The notes beneath the pieces were generated by a model. That model was not told where the DNA came from and did no database searches. It saw nothing but the letters and a program-made list of their open reading frames with translations. This document shows positions 7,909 through 15,797 of a stretch of 54,169 nt of DNA, in pieces. The stretch comes from Spirochaetota bacterium. GTDB taxonomy: Bacteria > Spirochaetota > UBA4802 > JAFGDQ01. The stretch covers positions 1 through 54,169 of the forward strand of contig JAFGDQ010000018.1 of the NCBI GenBank assembly GCA_016932015.1. Reading direction: 5' to 3'. Numbering within the stretch: position 1 is the stretch's first letter; each line of letters starts with the position of its first letter. The position numbers and the translations under genes were made by a program.

Positions 7909-9537
7909 CTACTCTCCTGCCATCATTGCCTTAATGTCGCTTTCAACTTCGCCTGTCGGTTTTATGTTGAAATTCTCAACGAGCACATTTAAAACATTAG
8001 GTGAAAGAAATGCAGGAAGCGTAGGTCCAAGACGAATACCTTTAAACCCGAGAGCAAGCAGAGCCAGAAGTACAGCTACAGCCTTCTGCTCATACCATGC
8101 CACATCAAACGATATTGGAAGGTCATTAATGTCTTCAACGTTAAAAACTTCCTTTAATTTAAGCGCTATTACTGCAAGAGAATAACAGTCATTACACTGG
8201 CCGGCATCAAGCACTCTCGGGATACCTCCAATGTCTCCGAGATTGAGCTTATTGTACCTGTACTTCGCGCATCCCGCAGTAAGTATTACAGCATCATTCG
8301 GCAGATTTTCTGCCACGTCAGTAAAATATGACCTTGTCTTCTGTCTTCCGTCACAGCCAGCCATTACAATAAAGCGCTTTATCGCTCCTGATTTAACAGC
8401 ATCAACAACCTTGTCAGCGAGCGCAAACACCTGCTCATGCGCGAATCCTCCTATTATTTCCCCTGTTTCAATTTCCATAGGGGCGCTGCATTTTTTCGCA
8501 AGTTCAATGATCTCAGAAAAATCCTTTTTACCTCCGCTTTCTCTGTCCGGGATATGTTTTGTACCGGGATAGCCTGCAACGCCTGTTGTAAAAAATCTGT
8601 CTCTATAGGAATCCTTAACAGGTATAATGCAGTTTGTTGTCATAAGAACAGGGCCGTTGAATGATTCGAATTCCTTATTCTGATGCCACCATGAGCCGCC
8701 GTAATTTCCTACAAAATTGTCATACTTTTTAAATGAAGGATAATAATTAGCAGGAAGCATTTCACCGTGGGTATAAACATCCACGCCAGTACCCTTTGTC
8801 TGCTCCAGGAGTTCCTCCATGTCTTTCAGGTCATGGCCTGAAATCAGAATGCCGGGATTTCCTTTAACTCCAATATTAACTTTTGTTATTTCCGGATTTC
8901 CGTAACTTTCCGTATTCGCCTTATCTAGCAAAGCCATTGTTTTTACAGCAATGTCCCCGGCTTTCAAAACAAGACCCACCATTTCATCAACAGAGAGATC
9001 CTTTACAGTACTTTCAATTGCTTCAATAGCAAAATTATACAGTTCATCATCTTCATAACCGAGCACAGACGCATGGTCCGCATATGCGGCTATTCCTTTA
9101 AGCCCGTATATTAAAAGTTCTCTGAGTGACCTTACATCTTCATTTTCCACGGAAAGCAGACCGACAGTTTTCGCTTTGTCTGCAAATTCTTCCGGTTTGC
9201 CGGGCCATAAAGCAGCATCATGATCAGCTTTGATCCCGCTTTTTTCTTTTAAAATGTCGCGCAGCTCCAGACCTTCTTTGATCATTGCAGTAATTTTTTC
9301 TGAATCAAAATTGGTATTTGTAATTGTCGCGAATAATGCCTTCATTACAAACCTGCCTGCCTCTTTATCAAGTTTACCGTTTTTTGCCAGGCCCGTTCCA
9401 TATATGGAAATTCCTTTCAGAACATAGATAAGCAGATCCTGCAGGTTCGCAACCTCTTCGCTTTTACCGCAGACTCCGTTTACTGTACACCCCTGGTTCT
9501 TTGCTGTTTCCTGACACTGATAACAGAACATACTCAT
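7909..9537 (-). CDS. hcp: Hydroxylamine reductase (hybrid cluster protein)
   Basis: The 542-residue cytoplasmic enzyme has the full Hcp architecture. The N-terminal [4Fe-4S] cysteines ([19 protein letters not shown]) show the close spacing typical of strict anaerobes. Hybrid-cluster ligand segments follow: [37 protein letters not shown] and QCNDCYS. The C-terminal block is [16 protein letters not shown]. It reduces hydroxylamine or, in current views, NO, and protects against nitrosative stress. AAGGAG precedes the ATG. Upstream lie a TATACT -10 box and a TTGAC-N4-GTCAA site, pointing to control by an HcpR-like Crp/Fnr regulator. The gene at 10541 encodes a candidate. Confidence 0.97.
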   Translation of the reverse strand: MSMFCYQCQETAKNQGCTVNGVCGKSEEVANLQDLLIYVLKGISIYGTGLAKNGKLDKEAGRFVMKALFATITNTNFDSEKITAMIKEGLELRDILKEKSGIKADHDAALWPGKPEEFADKAKTVGLLSVENEDVRSLRELLIYGLKGIAAYADHASVLGYEDDELYNFAIEAIESTVKDLSVDEMVGLVLKAGDIAVKTMALLDKANTESYGNPEITKVNIGVKGNPGILISGHDLKDMEELLEQTKGTGVDVYTHGEMLPANYYPSFKKYDNFVGNYGGSWWHQNKEFESFNGPVLMTTNCIIPVKDSYRDRFFTTGVAGYPGTKHIPDRESGGKKDFSEIIELAKKCSAPMEIETGEIIGGFAHEQVFALADKVVDAVKSGAIKRFIVMAGCDGRQKTRSYFTDVAENLPNDAVILTAGCAKYRYNKLNLGDIGGIPRVLDAGQCNDCYSLAVIALKLKEVFNVEDINDLPISFDVAWYEQKAVAVLLALLALGFKGIRLGPTLPAFLSPNVLNVLVENFNIKPTGEVESDIKAMMAGE

Positions 9538-9577
9538 TTTTTTCTCCTTAATTTCTTTTTAATCTCTTTTCTTTATA

Positions 9578-9583
9578 AGTATA
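9578..9583 (-). promoter_or_regulatory. -10 box of the hcp promoter
   Basis: On the minus strand the hexamer reads TATACT, placing transcription start near 9571, about 34 bases before the hcp ATG. No good -35 is present at the right distance; the TTGAC-N4-GTCAA site covers that region, as expected for a class II activated promoter. Confidence 0.55.
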
Positions 9584-9603
9584 GGCAGGCGAATAAATAA
9601 TTC

Positions 9604-9619
9604 ATTGACATAAGTCAAT
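9604..9619. promoter_or_regulatory. HcpR/Crp-Fnr-type operator, TTGAC-N4-GTCAA
   Basis: The arms ATTGAC and GTCAAT are perfectly inverted around ATAA, in the intergenic region shared by hcp (leftward) and the HAD gene (rightward). This matches the pattern proposed for HcpR sites in anaerobes. Its centre lies about 40.5 bases upstream of the start predicted from the hcp -10 box. Regulator identity is inferred. Confidence 0.65.
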
Positions 9620-9664
9620 TACAGAGTAAATTTTAATAATTCAAAAAAATAAAATTATACTCCA

Positions 9665-10324
9665 ATGAATCATATTGAATTATTAATGTTTGACCTTGAC
9701 GGCACCCTAATAGATTCCGGCATGACTCTTGTCTATGGCGCACAATATGTTTTATCCAGGTTCAATATTTCCTCCAAAGATATTAATGCTGAAAGAATCA
9801 AATCATACATGGGTGGTGACGGTACTGAATTTTTAAGAAAAGTCTTTAATGACTTTGAAGTCACCGGAAATATTGATCTTAAAACAGCGTTACAGTATTT
9901 TGATGAATTCTTCAGGGAGAACCCTGCAAAGGGTTCAGAACTGTTTCCCAATGTATTAGAGGTACTGGACTTCTTCTCTTCAAAAAGAAAAATCATCCTT
10001 ACCAACAGGTCAAAAGAAGTAGCGGAATACACATTAAAGCATCTTGATATTGCAAAATATTTTGAAGATATTATCGGAGCTGACGGCAATGAATGCTTCA
10101 AGCCTTCAGCGTGCCCTATCAAAAAAGCATTATCCCATATGATTATTGATAAACATAAAAGCCTCATGGTTGGAGATATGAATGTGGATATTCAGGCAGG
10201 GAAAAACGCCGGAGTGCTCACCTGCGGTGTTACATACGGCATAGGCACAAGAGAGGAGATCGAAAAGGAAAATCCTGATTTTCTTATTGATGATATTATT
10301 GAGCTTAAAAAGATTGCCGGATAG
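9665..10324 (+). CDS. HAD-superfamily phosphatase (phosphoglycolate-phosphatase-like)
   Basis: The 219-residue hydrolase has all four HAD motifs. They are FDLDGTLIDSG (nucleophile Asp and general-acid Asp), LTNRS (motif II Thr), the Lys of FKPSACPIKKAL (motif III) and GDMNVDIQAGKNAG (motif IV). A helical cap sits between motifs I and II, as in phosphoglycolate phosphatase and PpaX. The substrate is probably a small phosphate ester; phosphoglycolate is possible but unproven. It is divergent from hcp and shares its regulatory region. No strong ribosome site is visible before the ATG. The next gene, 216 bases on, is the Crp-family regulator. Confidence 0.85.
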   Translation: MNHIELLMFDLDGTLIDSGMTLVYGAQYVLSRFNISSKDINAERIKSYMGGDGTEFLRKVFNDFEVTGNIDLKTALQYFDEFFRENPAKGSELFPNVLEVLDFFSSKRKIILTNRSKEVAEYTLKHLDIAKYFEDIIGADGNECFKPSACPIKKALSHMIIDKHKSLMVGDMNVDIQAGKNAGVLTCGVTYGIGTREEIEKENPDFLIDDIIELKKIAG

Positions 10325-10431
10325 TGCTGACTTATTATTTTACAATCAGACAAATCTCAAATACCAGTTAAAAAAATGAAAATATTCTCACTTAATTGTG
10401 GTATATTATTTAATGAACTGAATAAATAAGA

Positions 10432-10525
10432 TCTCATCCTCCTAACCTTCTCTCTGAGGAAGAAGGAGGTGCTCTATGCTAATTATGGGATGTGCCTTTC
10501 ACAGCAAGGCAAGAGATGAGGTCAG
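10432..10525. repeat. Dispersed intergenic repeat, copy 2
   Basis: This element runs from CTCATCCTCC through an imperfect CCTTCTCTC/GAGGAAGAAGG hairpin to GCAAGGCAAGAGATGAGG, so its outer ends are inverted (CTCATC/GATGAG). It is the same family as 7819-7903 and ends 16 bases before the regulator gene at 10541. Confidence 0.65.
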
Positions 10526-10540
10526 GAATATTAAAATGAA

Positions 10541-11200
10541 ATGAATATACCCAATCTGTTAAAAAAATACGACCTTTTCAGCAAGCTGAGCAGTAATGCC
10601 CTGGAAAATCTCTCTGTAAAAGCAGTATACAAAAAGCTTGATGCAAAGGAAATGATTTTTACTGAAGGATTTGAGGGCAGTTTTTTTTATATGCTGCTAT
10701 CCGGGTCTGTGCGTATTTTCAAGACATCATATGACGGCAAAGAAAGTACTATAAAGATTATTCACCCTGGTGAAATTTTCGCGGAAGCGGCCTTGTTTCA
10801 GAAAAAAAATTATCCTGCAAGTGCGGTTACAGTAGAAAAATCAGAAGTTATTGCGATTCACCGGAAATCATTTTTTGAAATGATCAGGGATCAGAATTCG
10901 AACTATGTCTTTATTGAAGCTGTTTTCGGAAAGCTTAGATTTCTTACTGACCAGATCCATTACCTTAGCTCTCATGATGTAGAAGACCGTTTCTTCAGAT
11001 TTTTAATAAGCACCTACGGTAAAAAATACCGCTATAACATTTCACTGGCCAAAAAGGAAATTGCATCAGCCATAGGCACAATACCTGAAACATTTTCCAG
11101 ACTCATTTTAAGACTTACAAAAATGGGCATAATTGCCTGGAAAAAAAACAGTCTTATTATTAAAGACGGTTTCTGGGACAACGATTATTTTAATGAATAG
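10541..11200 (+). CDS. Crp/Fnr-family transcription regulator (possible HcpR)
   Basis: The 219-residue regulator has an N-terminal cyclic-nucleotide-binding-type beta roll (residues about 10-120, with MIFTEGFEGSFFYMLLSGSVRIF and HPGEIFAEAALF). A dimerisation helix and a C-terminal winged helix (AKKEIASAIGTIPETFSRLILRLTKMG) follow. It has no cysteines, so it cannot carry the FNR iron-sulfur cluster; the effector could be haem-bound NO, cAMP or another ligand. Its position beside hcp, with a TTGAC-N4-GTCAA site between the divergent genes, suggests an HcpR role. AGGA lies about 13 bases before the ATG. The membrane-HD gene follows after 16 bases, so the two are probably co-transcribed. Confidence 0.88.
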   Translation: MNIPNLLKKYDLFSKLSSNALENLSVKAVYKKLDAKEMIFTEGFEGSFFYMLLSGSVRIFKTSYDGKESTIKIIHPGEIFAEAALFQKKNYPASAVTVEKSEVIAIHRKSFFEMIRDQNSNYVFIEAVFGKLRFLTDQIHYLSSHDVEDRFFRFLISTYGKKYRYNISLAKKEIASAIGTIPETFSRLILRLTKMGIIAWKKNSLIIKDGFWDNDYFNE

Positions 11201-11216
11201 AGAGCTTTGATACAAA

Positions 11217-12401
11217 ATGAATTACGATTCGGTTTTATTGATTGTTTTTCAGTTTATGGCATATACTTTTTTGGGCTGGATTATTGAAGTAATACACCGG
11301 TCGCTCAGTCAGCGACGTTATGTTAACGCCGGATTTCTATTCGGTCCGTTTCTTCCTGTTTACGGTACAGGCGCAATGATAGCTGTTATGCTTGGTTCTA
11401 TTTTTAAAGGACTGCACCCTGTTTTTGTCTTTTTCCTGCTGGGTATTATTTTATCTGTATTTGAATATTTCACAGGCTTTTTTATGGAAAAACTGTTTAA
11501 TATAAAGCTCTGGGACTATAATAATAACAGATTCAACATACACGGCAGAGTATCGCTTCTTTACAGTACTATCTGGGCATTTCTTGCTGCTGTTTTCCTG
11601 TACCTTATACATCCGACCGCAAACAGGTATTTAAAATTCATCAGCAGCGATATAATTAAAATTTCATCTTTTTTATTTATAATCTATTTTTTTGTTGACC
11701 TGTTTTTCTCAATAGCGTCAATCAAGGCATTAAGGAAGAAAGTGGCATATCTTTATGAAAATTACATCAGCCTCAATAACTCCGAAGTTTATCCAATTGT
11801 AAAATCTTTCAACAGGCTTGTCCGCGCGTTCCCTGAAATTAATAAATACATCAATAAAAATATTGGCATCAGAATTAAGGAAAAAATGAATAGTTTAAAA
11901 TTAAATTTAGCACAGGTATTCCCGGAAATTACAGCTGATAACCCGAAGATTGACGGAGAATACTTAAACTGTGTAAGCGATATACTCGGCAATAAGGAAT
12001 TTCAAAAGCTTAAAGAATTTCCTCATCATAATTCGACAATATATGAACATTCTCTCAGCGTTTCGTATATAGTTTATTATTTAAGCAAAAGCTTTAAGCT
12101 GGATTACAAGTCCGCGACACGCGGAGCCCTGCTTCATGACTTTTTTCTCTACAACTGGAGAGAGTCCGATCCTTCAAGAAAAAATCTTCACGGCCTCAGA
12201 CATCCGCGTATTGCGCTTAAAAACGCGGAGAAAGAATTCACTCTTAATGATATTGAAAGAGATATTATTATAAAACACATGTGGCCGCTTACCCCTGTTC
12301 CACCGAGATACAAGGAATCTTTTATCGTGACTTTTGCAGACAAGTACGTTGCTTCAAAAGAGTTTATTTTCGAGATCAGGAAAAGAATCAGGGAAAAATA
12401 A
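11217..12401 (+). CDS. CmpB-like membrane domain fused to an HD phosphohydrolase-like domain
   Basis: The 394-residue protein joins two domains that usually occur separately. Residues 1 to about 170 form a multi-helix membrane domain of the putative ABC-transporter-type IV (DUF1113/CmpB) family, with FLGWIIEVIHRSL, NAGFLFGPFLPVYG and a second FSIASIKALRKKV block. After a linker, residues about 260-394 form an HD-like domain. It shows the His of STIYEHSLSVSYI, the HD pair in ALLHDFFLYNW, GLRHPRIALKNAE, IIIKHMWPLT and the Asp of TFADKYVA. HD domains of this type usually hydrolyse phosphate esters or nucleotides. It probably hydrolyses a phosphorylated ligand at the membrane, but the substrate is unknown. 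Confidence 0.8.
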   Translation: MNYDSVLLIVFQFMAYTFLGWIIEVIHRSLSQRRYVNAGFLFGPFLPVYGTGAMIAVMLGSIFKGLHPVFVFFLLGIILSVFEYFTGFFMEKLFNIKLWDYNNNRFNIHGRVSLLYSTIWAFLAAVFLYLIHPTANRYLKFISSDIIKISSFLFIIYFFVDLFFSIASIKALRKKVAYLYENYISLNNSEVYPIVKSFNRLVRAFPEINKYINKNIGIRIKEKMNSLKLNLAQVFPEITADNPKIDGEYLNCVSDILGNKEFQKLKEFPHHNSTIYEHSLSVSYIVYYLSKSFKLDYKSATRGALLHDFFLYNWRESDPSRKNLHGLRHPRIALKNAEKEFTLNDIERDIIIKHMWPLTPVPPRYKESFIVTFADKYVASKEFIFEIRKRIREK

Positions 12402-12483
12402 GGTAAAAGCTGATTCCACTTATCAGATCAGATTTCAGGACGAACCATTTCAGGATACTTGATAAGAAAGGCCGGCAAAACTG

Positions 12484-13095
12484 CTAAATTGCATCAGTTG
12501 ATATTGTATGCAGGTTTACAATGCTTTTATTTTCATTATTTATATAGTAATCATCATTGTCTTTATTTAGCCTTGAATATCCAAGAGTTCCTGCAATAGT
12601 TACCAACAGCGGTTCTTTGCTGTCGCATATACTTCTGAACCATTCTACTCTTTTCCCGTTTACTGTTAACAGCAAATTACATTCTTTTTCATCAGGAGCT
12701 GCTGAATCAGTATTTAAAATCTCCCTGTATTCTATTGATATAATATTTTTATGCTCTGTTTTATCCTCCCAAATGAATTCATTATCAAAAATCAGACCTT
12801 TTGCCTGTATTTGAGAAGCATCTCCGGAAAGGATAAAATTCCCGAAACCGGACGAATCAATATTAATGTCAAATTTATGCGAAAGAATTATAAAAAGTTT
12901 CCCGACAGGAAAATTTCTCATTTTTAAAAAAACTGCATCTCTGTCAGTTCCCCTTTGAAGAAACCTGAATTTCTGAAAATAGAAAATTCTTTTTTTCAGA
13001 ATGTTCCGGTCTGTTATATCCGGTGAGTTGCAGGAACACATAAATAACAGAAAAAAAAATAATAATATATTAATTAATTTTTTGTTATCAGGCAT
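12484..13095 (-). CDS. Putative lipoprotein, unknown function
   Basis: The frame is open from 13170, but the start at 13095 (MPDNKKLINILL) gives a lipoprotein signal: a basic start, a hydrophobic run of Leu/Phe, and the lipobox-like MCSC. It also places the gene 10 bases after the stop of the barrel gene rather than inside it. The mature part, about 180 residues, is unrecognised. It has a mixed beta-rich composition with segments such as NFPVGKLFIILSHKF and LLVTIAGTLGYSRL. It is probably attached to a membrane and co-transcribed with the barrel gene. No Shine-Dalgarno is evident, so translational coupling is likely. Confidence 0.6.
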   Translation of the reverse strand: MPDNKKLINILLFFFLLFMCSCNSPDITDRNILKKRIFYFQKFRFLQRGTDRDAVFLKMRNFPVGKLFIILSHKFDINIDSSGFGNFILSGDASQIQAKGLIFDNEFIWEDKTEHKNIISIEYREILNTDSAAPDEKECNLLLTVNGKRVEWFRSICDSKEPLLVTIAGTLGYSRLNKDNDDYYINNENKSIVNLHTISTDAI

Positions 13096-13105
13096 TATTT
13101 TAAAT

Positions 13106-14260
13106 CTATATATCAACCCGGAAAGAAATTCCGGCTCTGAACTGCTTTCCTTCTTTAATATTCTGCTCATTTTTCATTTTATCAACAATTTTTACTTCCG
13201 GCACAATTTTGAAATCAGAAGTAAGAGTATACGCAAGACTGAGATAAGTACTCAAGTTCATATCTTTTTTCTTAAAATCAGAATTATCTGCTATGTCACC
13301 GCATGCCCCTGCCGCAAGTAATAATTTCGGGTCCATATAAAAAGCGATACCCGCATTCCCTCCATACACCATAGTATTTACAATTTTATCACCGGATATC
13401 TGTGCCATTGTTCTGGAACCGCTCAAGGACCCGACTGCCAAATCTCCGGTATTTTGCCCATAGAAAGCATGCATATAAAAATTTATTTTTTCAAATTGTC
13501 CTTTAAAAATCGTGTTTACTGCATATGCTGTAATTGCTTTACCGTCTGCCTGATAATACGTGCCGGAGACATCAGGTGAGTCAATTTTATAAGTTTGAAA
13601 AACACCATTAACCATAATAGAAAACGAGTTTAATCTGAATGTATATCCGGCAGCTAATTTTGGAATTAAACTGTCTGTATTCCTGTCACTCAAAGGATCA
13701 TCATTATTATAAGTTTTATTTTCAATAACCGGCCTCGAAATCAACGCGTATCCGTCAAAGAAAGTTAGTTTAATCATCGGACTAACAGCATCATCCATAC
13801 CTCCCGATTTTTTGTTTTTTTCCGCGGCTGCTACATCATTGCTGTCCGAACTTGCGTATGGTGATCCGTCAAATCCTCCCAGCAGTTTTATATTTTCATT
13901 AATCGAAAATTCCGCAAACATCGGTCTTGTAAAATATTTTTCAACACCCCTGATATCAGGATTATCACCTATAGATACAGATGCCATTACTTTTATTGAA
14001 CCCCTTTGTAACTTTATCCCGAACTGAGTATCGCTGGAGCCCAGTCCCATATAAATATCGCGGTCCGCCCTGCTGTCCTCTGCCTCAAGTCCGCCGGGAT
14101 TACTCCCGCCTTCCCAGTTTTTGTCTCTGTAATCGTATGCACTCCAGGTCCAGAGCCTGAACCATGGAATTATACCCTCTTCAGCTCCTGCGGCTTCCGA
14201 AAGAAAACCTGAAAATGTTATAACCGAAACAAATACCATAATATAATATTTTAATCTCAT
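13106..14260 (-). CDS. Outer-membrane beta-barrel (porin-like) protein
   Basis: The 384-residue product has a signal peptide (MRLKYYIMVFVSVITFSG, cleavage probably after AAGA near residue 26). A mature chain of alternating aromatic and polar strands follows (IKVMASVSIGD, AAGYTFRLNSFSIMVNG, LSLAYTLTSDFKIVPEV) and ends in a strand with the terminal sequence FRAGISFRVDI. This is the layout of a transmembrane beta barrel inserted in the outer membrane. The substrate is unknown. AGAGGAT precedes the ATG. It leads a two-gene unit with the lipoprotein gene at 12484. Confidence 0.78.
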   Translation of the reverse strand: MRLKYYIMVFVSVITFSGFLSEAAGAEEGIIPWFRLWTWSAYDYRDKNWEGGSNPGGLEAEDSRADRDIYMGLGSSDTQFGIKLQRGSIKVMASVSIGDNPDIRGVEKYFTRPMFAEFSINENIKLLGGFDGSPYASSDSNDVAAAEKNKKSGGMDDAVSPMIKLTFFDGYALISRPVIENKTYNNDDPLSDRNTDSLIPKLAAGYTFRLNSFSIMVNGVFQTYKIDSPDVSGTYYQADGKAITAYAVNTIFKGQFEKINFYMHAFYGQNTGDLAVGSLSGSRTMAQISGDKIVNTMVYGGNAGIAFYMDPKLLLAAGACGDIADNSDFKKKDMNLSTYLSLAYTLTSDFKIVPEVKIVDKMKNEQNIKEGKQFRAGISFRVDI

Positions 14261-14500
14261 CTTGTATCCTCTTTATTATTAAAAACAATAAACAGAATTT
14301 CTGGAATTTTTCCGGAAGTCAACCCGTTTCCGTATTTTATGATTAACCTGGCAGACTTTATCTTCTCATTATGATGAAATGAATTCAATTACTCTAAAAA
14401 TTTATATTTTTCATTGCCTCGAATTAAAGAGCTGAAATGAAATGCTGAGAATACAACTTAAACAATTATTAGTTTGCCAAACGATTAATCATCGTGTATA

Positions 14501-15796
14501 ATGTATAATAAAAATTTTTGTAAAAATACCTTAAGATCAAATCCAATATTGGAAAAAATGAACAGGTTCACAAGATATTATAAAAAGCATTTCCCTGCAT
14601 TCAGCAATAAAGCCGACAGCTTTATCTTAAGACTTGCAGCAGCCACTATTATTATCAATATTCTGGTTTACGCAATGACCGGGTTCTGGTTATACAAGGA
14701 TCGTCAGGATTATCATCAAATGGCGGAAATTACAACCCGGAATATGGCCAGAGTAATTGAGTCGAATATTTGCGGTATTTTTAACAGAATAGATACAGGC
14801 CTGTTTGCGCTGAAGTTCGAAACAGAAAAACAGCTGTACGCGCATAAGATCAACAAAGAAGAACTTGACAGTTATATAGGCCGTCTTCTTAAAAACCTGC
14901 CGGAACTGTTTGACATAAGTGTTGCTGATGAAAAAGGTGATGTGCTGTACGGCACAGACATTGTTGCCGGCAAATCTGTAAATATAAAAGACCGCGATTA
15001 TTTCAAATATATTCGTGAAAACCCGGCTGAGGAAATGGTAATTTCAAATTTTGTACATGGTCAGGTATCCGGCAGATGGCTGTTCGTACTTGCCAGGCGG
15101 ATCAACCATTCTGACGGAACATTTGCCGGAACCGCAATAGGTATGTTTGACGTAAATTATTTTGATGATCTGCTTTCCAGTCTCCAAACCGGCGAAAACG
15201 GAATAATACTAATTATAAACAATGAATTAAAAATAATCGCACTGAAAAAGAAAAAAAACGGACGGGAAAGTCTTATCGGGTCAAAAATATTATCACAGAA
15301 AACCAGTGATCTGATAATACGCAATACTGCTGCGGCTACATATAAATTAGTTGTACCATATGATAATATAGAGCGAATGACATCATTAAGTAAAACAAAC
15401 GGATATCCTTTCTACATTATCGCTTCAAGCGCTGTAAATGACTATATCAGGCCATGGAAAAATGAAGCTCTTTTTGTCATGATACTTGCCTCCATATTCA
15501 CTCTGGCATCGATATTCTCCTCAAGATTTATTTATAAAAGCAGGGAATCCCGGTTGCTTCACTTTGAATCAAAACAATATGCAGAGGAAATGCAGCAGCA
15601 GAATGAAGAGCTCAACAATGCTCTTGCCAGAGTCAAGCGGCTCGAAGGAATAATCCCGATCTGTTCATATTGCAAGAAAATCCGCAATGAACAGCAATCG
15701 TGGGAGCAGCTGGAAAAATATTTTACGGAACATTCCGATGCCCTCTTCAGTCACGGGATATGTCCCGAATGCGCACAAAAAATTCATGAAGAGTAA
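14501..15796 (+). CDS. Orphan Cache-type membrane sensor with C-terminal four-cysteine domain
   Basis: The 431-residue protein has a first membrane helix near residues 40-64 and a long periplasmic dCache-like domain (LFDISVADEKGDVLYG, IKDRDYFKYI, GRWLFVLARRI). A second helix lies near 320-342, followed by a coiled coil (SKQYAEEMQQQNEELNNAL). It ends in a zinc-ribbon-like domain, EGIIPICSYCKKIRN through HGICPECAQK, with two CxxC pairs. That tail ends many sensor and receiver proteins of anaerobes, but its output is not established. There is no kinase, GGDEF or MCP region. An alternative start lies at 14558. Its stop is one base from the convergent radical SAM gene. Confidence 0.8.
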   Translation: MYNKNFCKNTLRSNPILEKMNRFTRYYKKHFPAFSNKADSFILRLAAATIIINILVYAMTGFWLYKDRQDYHQMAEITTRNMARVIESNICGIFNRIDTGLFALKFETEKQLYAHKINKEELDSYIGRLLKNLPELFDISVADEKGDVLYGTDIVAGKSVNIKDRDYFKYIRENPAEEMVISNFVHGQVSGRWLFVLARRINHSDGTFAGTAIGMFDVNYFDDLLSSLQTGENGIILIINNELKIIALKKKKNGRESLIGSKILSQKTSDLIIRNTAAATYKLVVPYDNIERMTSLSKTNGYPFYIIASSAVNDYIRPWKNEALFVMILASIFTLASIFSSRFIYKSRESRLLHFESKQYAEEMQQQNEELNNALARVKRLEGIIPICSYCKKIRNEQQSWEQLEKYFTEHSDALFSHGICPECAQKIHEE

Positions 15797-15797
15797 A

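Noticed and set aside
9733..10167. 144-codon open frame on the minus strand
   Set aside because: Antisense to the HAD phosphatase, which has all four catalytic motifs.
10541..11200. FNR-type oxygen sensor
   Set aside because: The protein has no cysteines, so it cannot hold the FNR iron-sulfur cluster.
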